A stretch of 64,000 bases of DNA from DASUPK01 sp963804595 (GCA_963804595.1 CAWDQZ010000009.1:310001-374000); one strand, 5' to 3'; shown: positions 15,150-23,900, counted from the first letter of the stretch. Notes: generated by a model not told the origin, from the sequence alone. Made by a program: numbers and translations.

Positions 15150-17738
15150 CTAGGACTCTTCGGCGGCCTCGGAGGGTTCGGGCTCCTCGCCGTCTGTCTC
15201 CACCTCGTCCGGCTCGCGCTCGGGCGCGTCGCCGTTCTCGCCGCCGGCCTCGAGCTCCTCGACCTCGCCGTTGACCTCCGAGGCGACGCTCGTCTTCTCG
15301 GCGGCGCCACTGTCCTTGGACCCCTTGCGCTTGCGGCGCCTGCGACGGCCACCCGACTTCGGGAAGTTGCGCAGCAGCTCGCGGGCGACGGCGGAGGGCT
15401 TGCGGGCGGCACGCATCCGGGCCCCTCGCAGGACCTCCTCCCCTTCGGGCGTGTGCGCGATCCCGGCGGCCAGGAGCGCCGCGGCGAGGCGGCGGTCCTG
15501 GTTGCGCGAGGCGTGAACCAGGCGGCGGGCGTTGCGGCCGTGAGCCCGGCCGGACGAGTTGACGAGTAGGCCGAGCAGCCGCTTGGTCTCGGGCCAGCGC
15601 TGGACCGCGTACTCCTCGTGCAGATCGCGGGTGTAGTCGGCGAGCCGCCAGACCCAGGCCTGGGCCTGATCGCGACGCCCGATCCGGCGCTCGGCGAGCG
15701 CCTCGAGCATGACCTTGGTCCCGGCCCGCCGGTCGTCGCGCGACCAGGTGCCGATGGTGTCGACCGCGTCGTCGAAGGCATCCGCGTCGCGCATCGCGGC
15801 GATCTCGGTGAGCGCCTTGATGCGGAGCTGCTGGTTGCGGTTCCGCTGCACGCAGGTGAGCAGGAAGCGCCGGCGGAGCTCCTTGGTGGTGTCGTGCTGG
15901 AGCATCGCCTTGGCGCGGCGCCAGCCGGAGGGGTTGACACGGGCCCCGGCGAGCGCGGCCCAGACGTGCTGCTCGGAGTGGTTGAGGTTCTCGACGGCGA
16001 TCCGCCAGAGCTCGCGCTCGAGCACCCGCACGCGACGGTTCGCGTCGTCGGACACGGGGACCACCCGCTTCTCCACGCGCACGCGGCGACCCCGGCCGCG
16101 GCGTACGGGACCGACGACGATCGCGCCGCCGCGGTAGACGTCGCGGTCGAGCAGGCTGTGGAGGGTGACGATCGTCTCGTCGTGCGTGGTGGCCGGGTGG
16201 ACGAAGTCGATCACCAGACCGGCCTCCTTGCCCGGATTGCGTCGAGTCACGCGACCGACCCGCTGCTGGTAGACGCGTCGGGACGCGGTCGGGGCGAGGT
16301 GCATGCAGATCGTCGCGCGCGGGCTATTCCAGCCTTCGGCGAGCAGCATCGCGTTGCAGAGCACATCCACTTCGCCTCTTTCGAACCCGGCCAGGATCTC
16401 GGCCAGCTCGCGCTTGGGAGTCTCGCCTGAGACGGCGCGGGCGTTGATCCCGGCGTCCTGGAAGGCCTTCGCGACGTTGTTCGCGTGCTTGACGCCGGCG
16501 GTGTAGACGACGCCCGGGACCCGGCGGAAGCGCGAGCGGTAGAGGTCCGCGATGGCGACGTTGAACGGCGTCTGGTCGAGGAGCTTGGCCAATTCCTCCT
16601 GGTCGAAGTCCTGATCCACCTCGCCCTTGCGAAGCGGCACCTTGGCGATCGTCCGCACGCCTGGACCCGGCGGGATACGCACGCAGCGCAGCGGCGCGAT
16701 CACGCCGCGGCGCGCGGCCTGGGCGAGGTCGAAGCGGGAGGTCTGGGTCGGGAAGAGATCGGTGACATGCCGCGCGATCAGTGCACCGGTCGCGGTCATA
16801 CCGATGAAGACCGGGCCGGGCCAGGCACGGATGCAGGCGCTGGTCTTCTCGCCGAGCGCGGTGTGGGCCTCGTCGCAGATCACGACGCAGTAGGCATCGG
16901 AGATCCGGCCGGCGTTGCGAACGAACCACTGGTAGGTCTCCACGGTGACCGGGCCGTAGGGATGATCGGCGCCGTCGAGCAGGGCCGGCGAGAGACGGTC
17001 GGCGTAGCCGCGGTCCGAGATCTCACCGATGAACTGGTCGACCAGGTTGCGCCGGTGCGTGAGGATCAGGATGCCGCCCGTCCTGGAGGCCTCGATGAAG
17101 CCGACCGCGGCGACGGTCTTGCCGGAGCCGGTGGCGTGCTCGAACCAGAAGCGGCGGGCCGCGCCGGGGTCGTCGGGCGCCTCCTCGACCACCTCAGCGT
17201 CCTCGTCCTCGATCCAGTCCTCGGCCTCCTCCTCCTCGGTGGCCTCCTCTTCCTCTTCCTCCTCGCTCTCGAAGGCCTGTCCGTTCTCGGAGCCGTTCTT
17301 CGGCTCCTCGCTCTCCTCAGCCTCGACCGTCGCGGCGGGGGCGCCGCGGCCATTGCCGTTGCCCGTCCAGGGATGCCCGTTGAGGCGCTCCTGGACGTCG
17401 GCGATCAGCGCGGCGAGTGTGCCCGAGAGGGCATCGACCTGGTGCGCCGAGAGTTCAGCGCCGTCGGCGAGATGCGGGGTCTCCTCGGAGAGCAGGCGCT
17501 CCAGCCCGAGCAGGAGCGAGAAGTCGCGTCGCCACTCGATCGACGGGGCCTCGTGGCCCTCGTCGATCTCCGCCAGGGCAGCGTCGAGCGCCCGCCGCCG
17601 AGGTGTCCCCGGGGCGAGGTCCTTGGGTGTCTCGCCTTCCAGCAGGAAGGGCTCTCGAGCGAACTCGCGAGCACGTTCTATGTCGGCGCTCGTAGGCGCC
17701 TTCGCCGCTTTGGCGGCTGCCTTGGTCTCTTCAGCCAT
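15150..17738 (-). CDS. SF2 DEAD/DEAH helicase with acidic insertion before Walker A
   Basis: An 862-residue superfamily 2 helicase. Motif I is HATGSGKT (about residues 205-212), motif II DEAH, motif III TATG, and motif VI QQRVGRVTRR. A Q-like block (SAHQVDALSG) normally sits just upstream of motif I; here about 75 residues rich in Glu and Asp separate them. After the helicase core come several hundred residues of helical, Arg-rich sequence, then a Lys/Arg block and an acidic C-terminal tail. Substrate and pathway are unknown. Start at ATG 17738 (MAEETKAAAK); an upstream in-frame start at 17777 is less likely. It is a single gene, convergent with birA. Confidence 0.87.
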   Translation of the reverse strand: MAEETKAAAKAAKAPTSADIERAREFAREPFLLEGETPKDLAPGTPRRRALDAALAEIDEGHEAPSIEWRRDFSLLLGLERLLSEETPHLADGAELSAHQVDALSGTLAALIADVQERLNGHPWTGNGNGRGAPAATVEAEESEEPKNGSENGQAFESEEEEEEEATEEEEAEDWIEDEDAEVVEEAPDDPGAARRFWFEHATGSGKTVAAVGFIEASRTGGILILTHRRNLVDQFIGEISDRGYADRLSPALLDGADHPYGPVTVETYQWFVRNAGRISDAYCVVICDEAHTALGEKTSACIRAWPGPVFIGMTATGALIARHVTDLFPTQTSRFDLAQAARRGVIAPLRCVRIPPGPGVRTIAKVPLRKGEVDQDFDQEELAKLLDQTPFNVAIADLYRSRFRRVPGVVYTAGVKHANNVAKAFQDAGINARAVSGETPKRELAEILAGFERGEVDVLCNAMLLAEGWNSPRATICMHLAPTASRRVYQQRVGRVTRRNPGKEAGLVIDFVHPATTHDETIVTLHSLLDRDVYRGGAIVVGPVRRGRGRRVRVEKRVVPVSDDANRRVRVLERELWRIAVENLNHSEQHVWAALAGARVNPSGWRRAKAMLQHDTTKELRRRFLLTCVQRNRNQQLRIKALTEIAAMRDADAFDDAVDTIGTWSRDDRRAGTKVMLEALAERRIGRRDQAQAWVWRLADYTRDLHEEYAVQRWPETKRLLGLLVNSSGRAHGRNARRLVHASRNQDRRLAAALLAAGIAHTPEGEEVLRGARMRAARKPSAVARELLRNFPKSGGRRRRRKRKGSKDSGAAEKTSVASEVNGEVEELEAGGENGDAPEREPDEVETDGEEPEPSEAAEES

Positions 17739-17891
17739 CTGAGGCTTCTCTGATCCGCCGCTCCCCGCCAATCGCAAAAATGGCGAGGCGCATGTGGCCT
17801 GATCACGGGGGACACCCGAATACGGCTCTCCGCTCCGGGCTCTCCCTGGGTCCAGGAACTTGATGGACCAATAGGAATTAAAGCACTCTTG

Positions 17892-18517
17892 ATGGCTGAC
17901 CCGTATTCCCTGGTTGTGAAAACCGATTCGCGCGCCTCATCCGGCGTCGGCTTCCTGCTTGCTCTGGTGCTCGTGATCGCGGTTGCGATCGCCGGCTGCG
18001 GAGGCTCGAACAGCGGCAATCCCGACTCCCGGATGACCCTAGATCAGGCGAAGGCGCCGATCTCGGGCGCGCCGCCGCAGCTCGCCGCGATCCGCGCCCA
18101 GGCGAACCAGCTCCTCGACGGCGGGACCGACGCGTTCGACGCGCGCCTCGACCGCAGCTCAGCGGCACGCCGATCGTGGTCAACAAGTGGGCCTCCTGGT
18201 GTGGGCCCTGCCGCTTCGAGTTCCCCTGGTTCCAGTCGCTCGCGGAGAAACGCGGCGGGCAGATCGCCTTCCTGGGCGTCAACTCGAATGACTCGAGCGG
18301 CTCGGCCGAGACGTTCCTGTCCGAGCTGCCGCTGCCGTATCCCTCCTACAGCGACCCCGACCTGAAGATTGCCCAGGACCTGGGCGGGCCGCCCCAGGCG
18401 TTCCCCACCACGACCTACTACGACGGCTCCGGCAAGCAGGTCTTCACGCACCCGGGCGTCTACGCAAACGAGGCGGATCTGGTCGCGGACGTGAACAAGT
18501 ACGCCGCAGGCGGATAA
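17892..18517 (+). pseudogene. TlpA/ResA-like thioredoxin lipoprotein, frameshifted
   Basis: The first part (ATG 17892) encodes a lipoprotein signal with lipobox AIAGC and the stem QLAAIRAQANQLLDGG. The second part, in another frame, encodes a thioredoxin fold with NKWASWCGPC (the CXXC redox motif intact) and the cis-Pro segment FPTTTYYD, ending at 18517. The frames change near 18152-18160: adding one base in the run ctcgaccgcagctcagc would restore LDRQLSGTPIVVNKW. So this is either a recent one-base deletion, a sequencing error or recoding. An intact start-to-stop reading of only the thioredoxin part exists from GTG 18176 but would be cytoplasmic. Family role is extracytoplasmic disulfide reduction, for example in cytochrome c maturation. 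Confidence 0.8.
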
Positions 18518-18518
18518 T
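18513..18518 (+). promoter_or_regulatory. putative -10 element (leaderless) for the NfeD-like gene
   Basis: GATAAT precedes ATG 18525 by exactly 6 nt and includes the stop codon of the TlpA-like gene. This is a near-consensus -10 hexamer in the leaderless position. Confidence 0.45.
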
Positions 18519-18524
18519 GGGGCT

Positions 18525-18992
18525 ATGGAAGCCCTCGCCGTCATCCTGCTCGTGCTGGCGCTGCTGCTCTTCATCGCAGAAGCCCACGCGCCCACCACAG
18601 TCGCCGGACTGCTCGGCGTGGCGGCCCTGGTCGGGGCGGGGTTCGCCTGGCGCGACGCTGGCCACGACCTGCCGGTGGCCGCGATCATCGTCGGGGGTGT
18701 GATCCTCGCGGGCTTCGTGGTCTTCGCCTCGCGGAAGGCCATCGCCGCGAATCGGGACGAGCCGGTCCGCACCGGGTCGGAGGAGCTGGTCGGGGGGGTC
18801 GGTGAGGTGCGCGAGCCCCTCGATCCCGACGGTCAGATCTTCATTCAGGGCGCGCTGTGGAGAGCCCGAGCGGCCGGTCCGGAGCGGATCGGGCCAGGCA
18901 ATAGAGTCCGGGTGAAGGCGGTGGATGGCCTGACCCTCGAGGTCGAGCCGGTACCCGACCGAGACCCGGCATCAGTCGAGAAAGGAGCCTGA
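18525..18992 (+). CDS. NfeD-like membrane protein
   Basis: A 155-residue protein with two or three N-terminal transmembrane helices (residues about 3-20, 25-43 and 50-65) followed by a soluble OB-fold typical of NfeD: VGGVGEVREPLDPDGQIFIQG, GALWRARA and NRVRVKAVDGLTLEVEP. NfeD proteins are membrane partners of SPFH/stomatin proteins, and the next gene, 3 bp downstream, encodes one. The pair probably organises a membrane microdomain or assists membrane-protein quality control. It lacks the ClpP-like protease domain of long NfeD forms. Confidence 0.9.
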   Translation: MEALAVILLVLALLLFIAEAHAPTTVAGLLGVAALVGAGFAWRDAGHDLPVAAIIVGGVILAGFVVFASRKAIAANRDEPVRTGSEELVGGVGEVREPLDPDGQIFIQGALWRARAAGPERIGPGNRVRVKAVDGLTLEVEPVPDRDPASVEKGA

Positions 18993-18995
18993 CCC

Positions 18996-19781
18996 ATGGC
19001 GGTACTGATCGGCGTCGTCGTCGTCATCGCGTTCTTCGTGCTGATCTTCCTCGGCTCCTCGGTTCGGGTCCTGAGGGAGTACGAGCGAGGCGTGATCTTC
19101 CGCCTCGGCCGGCTGATCGCCCAGAAGGGCCCCGGACTGATCCTGCTCGTCCCCATCATCGACCGCATGGTCAGGGTCGACCTGCGGACGGTGACGCTCA
19201 ACATCCCGCCCCAGGAGGTGATCACGCGCGACAACGTCCCGGCCCGCGTCAACGCGGTGGCCTATTTCCGGGTGATCGACCCGAACAGCTCGATCGTCGA
19301 GGTCGAGAACTTCCTGCTCGCCACCTCGCAGATCGCGCAGACCACGTTGCGGTCGGTGCTCGGCAAGGCCGAGCTCGACCAGCTCCTCTCCGAACGCGAG
19401 AGGCTCAACGAGGACCTGCAGAAGATCATCGACGAGCAGACCGAGCCCTGGGGCGTGAAGGTCAGCACCGTCGAGATCAAGGACGTCGAGATCCCCGAGC
19501 AGATGCAGCGGGCGATGGCGCGCCAAGCCGAGGCCGAGCGAGAGCGTCGCGCGAAGATCATCAACTCCGAGGGCGAGTACCAGGCGGCCGAGAAGCTGGC
19601 GCAGGCGGCTGACATCATCTCCAAGAACCCGGCGACGCTTCAGCTCCGCTATCTGCAGACGCTGCTCGAGATGGGCGTCAACCAGAACACGACGATCGTC
19701 TTCCCGCTGCCGATCGAGTTCATCGACGCCTTCCAGCGGTTCACCAGGGACAAGCCGAGCGGCGACGCGGCCGGCTCGTGA
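18996..19781 (+). CDS. SPFH/band 7 protein (stomatin/slipin type)
   Basis: A 261-residue protein with an N-terminal membrane anchor (residues about 2-22) and a full SPFH domain: VLREYERGVIFRLGRL, RVDLRTVTLNIPPQEVITRDNVP and VDAVAYF-like AVAYFRV. A long C-terminal coiled-coil follows (RQAEAERERRAKIINSEGE), then the oligomerisation tail ATLQLRYLQTLLEMG. Slipins form ring-like membrane scaffolds. Adjacent NfeD partner upstream, 3 bp away, indicates one operon. Confidence 0.93.
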   Translation: MAVLIGVVVVIAFFVLIFLGSSVRVLREYERGVIFRLGRLIAQKGPGLILLVPIIDRMVRVDLRTVTLNIPPQEVITRDNVPARVNAVAYFRVIDPNSSIVEVENFLLATSQIAQTTLRSVLGKAELDQLLSERERLNEDLQKIIDEQTEPWGVKVSTVEIKDVEIPEQMQRAMARQAEAERERRAKIINSEGEYQAAEKLAQAADIISKNPATLQLRYLQTLLEMGVNQNTTIVFPLPIEFIDAFQRFTRDKPSGDAAGS

Positions 19782-19791
19782 TCCTCGCGGG

Positions 19792-20241
19792 TTGACCGCC
19801 GAGTGCCGCCTCACCGTCACGGTGCGCCAAGCCCGTGATGCGGGGGAGATCCAGGCTGCGATGGATCTCCGGGTCCGCGTCTTCGTCGATGAGCAGGGCG
19901 TCGACGCCGAGGAGGAGGTCGACGATCTCGACCGGGAGTCCCTGCAGATCGTCGCTCTCGACGACACCGCCGTACTCGCCACCTGCAGGCTGCGGGAGCT
20001 CGGCGAAGGCGAGTGGAAGCTGGAGCGCATGGTGGTCGAGCGGCGGGTGCGCCGGTGTGGCGTCGGCGGCCGGCTGCTCGCCGGCGCGGAGCGGGAGGCG
20101 CGCGAGCGGGGCGCTAGGGAGATGGTCCTCAACGCGCAGCGGCGGGCGGAGGGCTTCTACGCCTCGAACGGGTACCTGGCGGAGGGAGACACCTTCATCG
20201 AGGCCGAGATCGAGCACGTGCGGATGCGGAAGGCGCTCTAG
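19792..20241 (+). CDS. GNAT-family N-acetyltransferase
   Basis: About 149 residues with a single GNAT fold. AMDLRVRVFVDEQGV is the N-terminal segment, LERMVVERRVRRCGVGGRLL holds the acetyl-CoA pyrophosphate loop (R-x-x-G-x-G), and GFYASNGYLAEGDTFIEAEIEH is the C-terminal strand. It resembles ElaA/YjcF-type members, whose acceptor substrates are unknown. Start is uncertain: TTG 19792 or GTG 19822. It lies 10 bp after the SPFH gene and its stop abuts the next GTG. Confidence 0.85.
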   Translation: MTAECRLTVTVRQARDAGEIQAAMDLRVRVFVDEQGVDAEEEVDDLDRESLQIVALDDTAVLATCRLRELGEGEWKLERMVVERRVRRCGVGGRLLAGAEREARERGAREMVLNAQRRAEGFYASNGYLAEGDTFIEAEIEHVRMRKAL

Positions 20242-21327
20242 GTGGCCGACGAGAAGCCCACACCGGAGGTCCGCCTCGATCAGCTCACGGGCCTGCGGAC
20301 GATCCTCTCCCCCGCGCGGGCCGACCGCCCCTTCGACTTCGGTGGCGCACCGACGGGGCCGAACGACGAGGCGCGGGAGAAGTGCCCCTTCTGCGAGGGC
20401 CGCGAGGACCGCACCCCGCCGGAGATCTGGGCGGATCGCCCGGGCGGCGGCGATCCCGACACGCCGGGGTGGCGGGTTCGCGCCGTTCCCAACCTCTACC
20501 CGGCGCTGGCCCAGACCTGGGAGGACGAGTCGGCGGGCGCGCCCGAGGGTGGATCGGAGGACGGCGGTGGGCTGTCCGCAGCCGGGGACCCGCTGCGGGC
20601 GTCCTCCCGTGGACGGGAACCCGACCTGTTCCGCGCCTCGGTGGCCACCGGCTTCCACGAGGTGATCGTCAACGCGCCCGAGCACCACACCTCTCTCGGA
20701 CAACTGGACGATTCCGAGCTCGCCGCCGCGGTGGCAGGCTGGCGGGAGAGGATGCGGGCCTACGCCGAGCGGGCGGCTTACACGCAGCTGATCGTCAACG
20801 AGGGGCCCGACGCCGGCGCATCGTTGGAGCACAGCCACGCACAGCTCTACGCGCTGGGCTTCGTCCCCGCTGCGGTCGCCCGCGAGCGGGAGCGCTTCTC
20901 CTCCTACAACCTGCACACGATGGGCGGCGACCTACTGGCGGAGATCGCCTCGGAGGAGGTGCGCCGGCGCGAACGGCTGGTCGCGATCGACGACGATGCT
21001 CTGCTCATCTGCCCGTGGGCGTCGCGTTCACCGTTCGAGCTGAGGATCATCCCCCGCACCGCCGCGCAGAGCTTCGAGCGGGACGGGGAGGTGGGCCTCG
21101 GCATGCTGCGGACCGCGCTGCGGGCGCTGGATGCCCGTTTCGGCTCGGTCCCGCAGTTCAACGCCTGGACGATCACCGCCCCGCGCGGGGCCGAGACCTT
21201 CCACTGGCACCTGGACATCGCGCCGCGAATCGGGATCCGCGCCGGATTCGAGATGTCGACCGGCGTCGAGCTCAACGTCTTCCCTCCAGAGCGCGCCGCG
21301 GCTGAGCTGCGCGAGGCGCTTGGGTAG
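20242..21327 (+). CDS. galT: galactose-1-phosphate uridylyltransferase-like nucleotidyltransferase
   Basis: A 361-residue HIT-superfamily protein. The zinc-site pair CPFCEG lies at about residues 49-54, EHSHAQLYALG holds the H-x-H active site (the second His forms the uridylyl adduct in GalT), and FHWHLDIAPR is the C-terminal metal/substrate motif. GalT swaps UMP between UDP-glucose and galactose-1-phosphate; related actinobacterial enzymes may act on other sugar phosphates. No galK or galE is adjacent, so the symbol is tentative. GTG start directly after the previous stop. Confidence 0.85.
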   Translation: MADEKPTPEVRLDQLTGLRTILSPARADRPFDFGGAPTGPNDEAREKCPFCEGREDRTPPEIWADRPGGGDPDTPGWRVRAVPNLYPALAQTWEDESAGAPEGGSEDGGGLSAAGDPLRASSRGREPDLFRASVATGFHEVIVNAPEHHTSLGQLDDSELAAAVAGWRERMRAYAERAAYTQLIVNEGPDAGASLEHSHAQLYALGFVPAAVARERERFSSYNLHTMGGDLLAEIASEEVRRRERLVAIDDDALLICPWASRSPFELRIIPRTAAQSFERDGEVGLGMLRTALRALDARFGSVPQFNAWTITAPRGAETFHWHLDIAPRIGIRAGFEMSTGVELNVFPPERAAAELREALG

Positions 21328-21339
21328 GGTCATCCCTTC

Positions 21340-21978
21340 GTGCCGCCCGTCCGTCGCCCGATTCCCCGCTTCATCGCCGACGCCAGCGTCGAGGGGCTTC
21401 CCTATGGCCGCTGGGGGCAGCGGCTGCGCGACGAGTTCGCCAAGGCCTGTGAGCCCCACCTCGCCGAGGCCGGAGGGCCGCCCGGCGAGGTGACCTGGTT
21501 CCCGGAGCGTGCCTGGGGCGGCCGGGTCTACGTTCCCGCGGTCGCCCCCGTTGATGGCGCGGCCGAGCCGAGCGAGTTCTTCGGGTTCGTCTCCTTCGTG
21601 CGACCGGCCGAGGAAGAGGAAGGCGAGGCGGGCGACTTCGAGGCCAGCGCCGACTTCACCGACGTGACCGCCGACCAGAACCCGGACTGGATGATCGATC
21701 TGAACGAGGAGGTGATCGGCACCTGGCGTGGTGAGAGCGATCGCCGGGGGGACGTCACGCTGGTCTGGGGAACGCCCCTGATCCCGGGCGCGAAGGCGGC
21801 GACGGCCGAACTCGAGGCGGAGGTCGTCGACCAGACGCCGATCGCGGACGAGCGCTTCTCCCTGATCGCACTCGACGCCGTCAGGGGGTTTCCCGATGAG
21901 CTCTTCCTCGAGGTCAAGGTCTGGAGCAGCCAGGGGCAGCAGCTCGCCGCCGAGAGCCTCTACGAGGAGCCCGAGTAG
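21340..21978 (+). CDS. conserved hypothetical protein of actinobacterial type
   Basis: A 212-residue soluble protein with no signal peptide and no motif I recognise. It is rich in Glu and Asp, has a Trp/Gly/Phe-rich first half (LPYGRWGQRLRDEF, TWFPERAWGGRVYVP) and a beta-rich second half (GDVTLVWGTPLIPGA, FPDELFLEVKVW). GTG 21340 lies 9 nt after a TAGGGT box, suggesting its own leaderless promoter. The codon pattern is like its neighbours, so it is probably a real gene. Confidence 0.75.
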   Translation: MPPVRRPIPRFIADASVEGLPYGRWGQRLRDEFAKACEPHLAEAGGPPGEVTWFPERAWGGRVYVPAVAPVDGAAEPSEFFGFVSFVRPAEEEEGEAGDFEASADFTDVTADQNPDWMIDLNEEVIGTWRGESDRRGDVTLVWGTPLIPGAKAATAELEAEVVDQTPIADERFSLIALDAVRGFPDELFLEVKVWSSQGQQLAAESLYEEPE

Positions 21979-22163
21979 GCCTCGCTCGGCGCTGGCGAGG
22001 TGCGCGCGGAGCGAATTGCCGAGCGGTGTCGGAGGCCTTCGGGTTCGGGGTCTCGTCGAAGGCGGCCTCGAAGCCGACGCGGTGAAGCAGTTCCCTGCCA
22101 TGTCGATCAGCGGGCCGGCAGCCGTTAACAAGACCGGCAGGCTGCGCATCCGCATCCAGCGAT

Positions 22164-22673
22164 TCAGCCGCCGTCGAGGTGGAGATCCATCAACTCAACG
22201 TCGAGGATCCGCCCGAACTTCTCGCCGCATCGGCGCTGGGTGCCGATGCGGGTGAAGCCGGAGCGCTCGCACAGCCGGATGCTCGCCTCGTTCGCCTCGC
22301 CGATCCTTGCGAGTACCACCCCGACACCGACCTCTCGCGCTCGCTCGACGAGGGCCTCGAGCAGTGAGTGCCCGACCGCGCGACCACGGAAGTTGCGCTG
22401 CACGTAGACCGAGCCTTCACCAGTGCGGGCGTACGCTCCACGTGACGACCACGGGTTCAGGCTCGCCCATCCGACGACGCGACGGTCGATCTCCGCGACG
22501 ATTACGGGATGGCGATCAGTGTCGCGCTCGGTGAGCCAGCCATCATCGCGACCGATCACCAGCGGCTCGGTATCGAAGGTCGCGGTGCCGTGCAGGACCT
22601 CGTGGTTGTAGATCTCGAAGATCGCCTCGAGATCGTCGATTCGAGCCTCACGGATCGTTGCCTGGGCGGCCAG
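22164..22673 (-). CDS. GNAT acetyltransferase, phosphinothricin-acetyltransferase-like, with non-canonical start
   Basis: About 169 residues if read from CTG 22673, which matches the family length. Homology starts at TIREARIDDLEAIFEIYNHE and runs through YVQRNFRGRAVGHSLLEAL (acetyl-CoA loop) and ASIRLCERSGFTRIGTQ to the C-terminus. The open frame back to a stop at about 22758 contains no ATG, GTG or TTG upstream of the conserved part; the first standard start is GTG 22559, inside the fold, which would delete strand 1 and helix 1. A TACAGT box sits 9 nt before the CTG. Family members acetylate amino groups of small toxins or amino-acid analogues; substrate unknown. Confidence 0.75.
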   Translation of the reverse strand: MAAQATIREARIDDLEAIFEIYNHEVLHGTATFDTEPLVIGRDDGWLTERDTDRHPVIVAEIDRRVVGWASLNPWSSRGAYARTGEGSVYVQRNFRGRAVGHSLLEALVERAREVGVGVVLARIGEANEASIRLCERSGFTRIGTQRRCGEKFGRILDVELMDLHLDGG

Positions 22674-22761
22674 GGTGCGACGACTGTATTGAGCCGGGTC
22701 GTGAGCTGAGTCGCCGTCGATTCGCTGCCCGGATGCAACCTTCCGCTCGCATATGGCGGCC

Positions 22762-22767
22762 TAGCAT
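22762..22767 (+). promoter_or_regulatory. putative -10 element placing the transcription start at an ATC codon
   Basis: TAGCAT is followed by 6 nt (ggggta) and then ATC 22774, the first codon of the conserved methyltransferase sequence. The spacing is the same as in the leaderless genes of this window. Confidence 0.4.
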
Positions 22768-22773
22768 GGGGTA

Positions 22774-23595
22774 ATCACCGACGACCCTCTCGAGCTGAAC
22801 CGGGCGCGCTGGGACGCCCTGGCCGCCGTCCACGGCCAGGACGCCGTCTACGACTCCGAGGGCCTCGTCGCCGGCCGCTACGACTTGCGGGAGGCCGAGG
22901 CGGCGGCCGTGGCGCAAGCCGCCCCCGAGCTGCGCGGACGCGACGTCGTGCACATCCAGTGCCACATCGGGTTCGACACGATCGCGCTCGCGCGCCGCGG
23001 CGCGCGCGTGACGGGCGTGGACTTCTCGCGCGCCTCGCTGACCAAGGCCGCGGACCTGGCCGAGCGCTGCGGCGTTGAGATCGAGTGGGTGCAAGCCGAC
23101 GCTGCCGCACTGCCGGACAGCCTGCGCGGCGGCTTCGACCTCGCCTACGCCACGATCGGGGCGATCAGCTGGATCGAGGACATCGGCGCGTGGATGCGCT
23201 GCGCCGCGGCGACGCTGCGGCCCGGCGGCCGGCTCGTGCTTGTCGAGATCCACCCGCTTTATGGGATGGTCGAAGCAGCGGGCGAGCCGCTGCGGCTCGA
23301 CTTCCCCTATGCGTTCGACGGGCCTCGCCGCTTCGACGAGCCCGGTTCCTACGCCGACCCGGACGCGAACGTGTCGGTTACCGCCGAGGTCGGCTACGGG
23401 CACTCGCTGGGGGAGGTTGTCAACGCCGCGATCGCCGCGGGGCTGCGGATCGACGCGCTACGAGAGCACATGGAGACCGACCTCGATCCCCGCGGAGACC
23501 TGCTGACCCAGGGGGAGGACGGCCGCTACCGGCTCGAGGTGTCGGGCGAGCGCCTCCCTGTCCTCTTCACGCTGATCGCGACCCGCCCTGCCTGA
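22774..23595 (+). CDS. class I SAM-dependent methyltransferase with apparent AUC start
   Basis: A 273-residue methyltransferase. Motif I-like VVHIQCHIGFDTIALA is followed by the Asp after VTGVDFS, then WVQADAAALP, then LRPGGRLVLVEIHP, and ends in a family-typical LFTLIATRPA. The conserved N-terminus ITDDPLELNRARWDALA begins at ATC 22774. An in-frame stop lies at 22762-22764 and no ATG, GTG or TTG occurs before TTG 22885, which would remove 37 conserved residues. So initiation is at AUC, at CTG 22795, or the start has been mutated. Substrate unknown. Divergent from the acetyltransferase. Confidence 0.82.
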   Translation: MTDDPLELNRARWDALAAVHGQDAVYDSEGLVAGRYDLREAEAAAVAQAAPELRGRDVVHIQCHIGFDTIALARRGARVTGVDFSRASLTKAADLAERCGVEIEWVQADAAALPDSLRGGFDLAYATIGAISWIEDIGAWMRCAAATLRPGGRLVLVEIHPLYGMVEAAGEPLRLDFPYAFDGPRRFDEPGSYADPDANVSVTAEVGYGHSLGEVVNAAIAAGLRIDALREHMETDLDPRGDLLTQGEDGRYRLEVSGERLPVLFTLIATRPA

Positions 23596-23711
23596 CCGCG
23601 CCCTCGATTGGGCAGAAATGGTCAGAAACTCCGATTCCGCCGATACGCTGGATCGGTTGGTGGACGCCCCCGAGTCGGCGATTCCAGGCCTGGAGCGGAA
23701 ACCAACACTTG

Positions 23712-23785
<74 letters not shown>

Positions 23786-23900
23786 CTCTACCTGAGCGCT
23801 CGTACGCGCCGGCTGATCGCGCGAGCGGTGAGGGGCTGGCCAAGCGGCGCGTAACACGTCCGTCACCCCGCCCGGCGCCCGAGGGTGATAGGACTACCGC

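Noticed and set aside
19741..20916. 391-codon minus-strand open frame opposite GNAT and GalT-like genes
   Set aside because: The GNAT acetyl-CoA loop and GalT His motif on the plus strand are clear, and the antisense frame shows no recognisable domain.
21979..22163. gap between the hypothetical protein and the acetyltransferase considered for a small gene or RNA
   Set aside because: No frame with coding signs and no stable conserved fold was recognised; it contains only short, weak inverted repeats.
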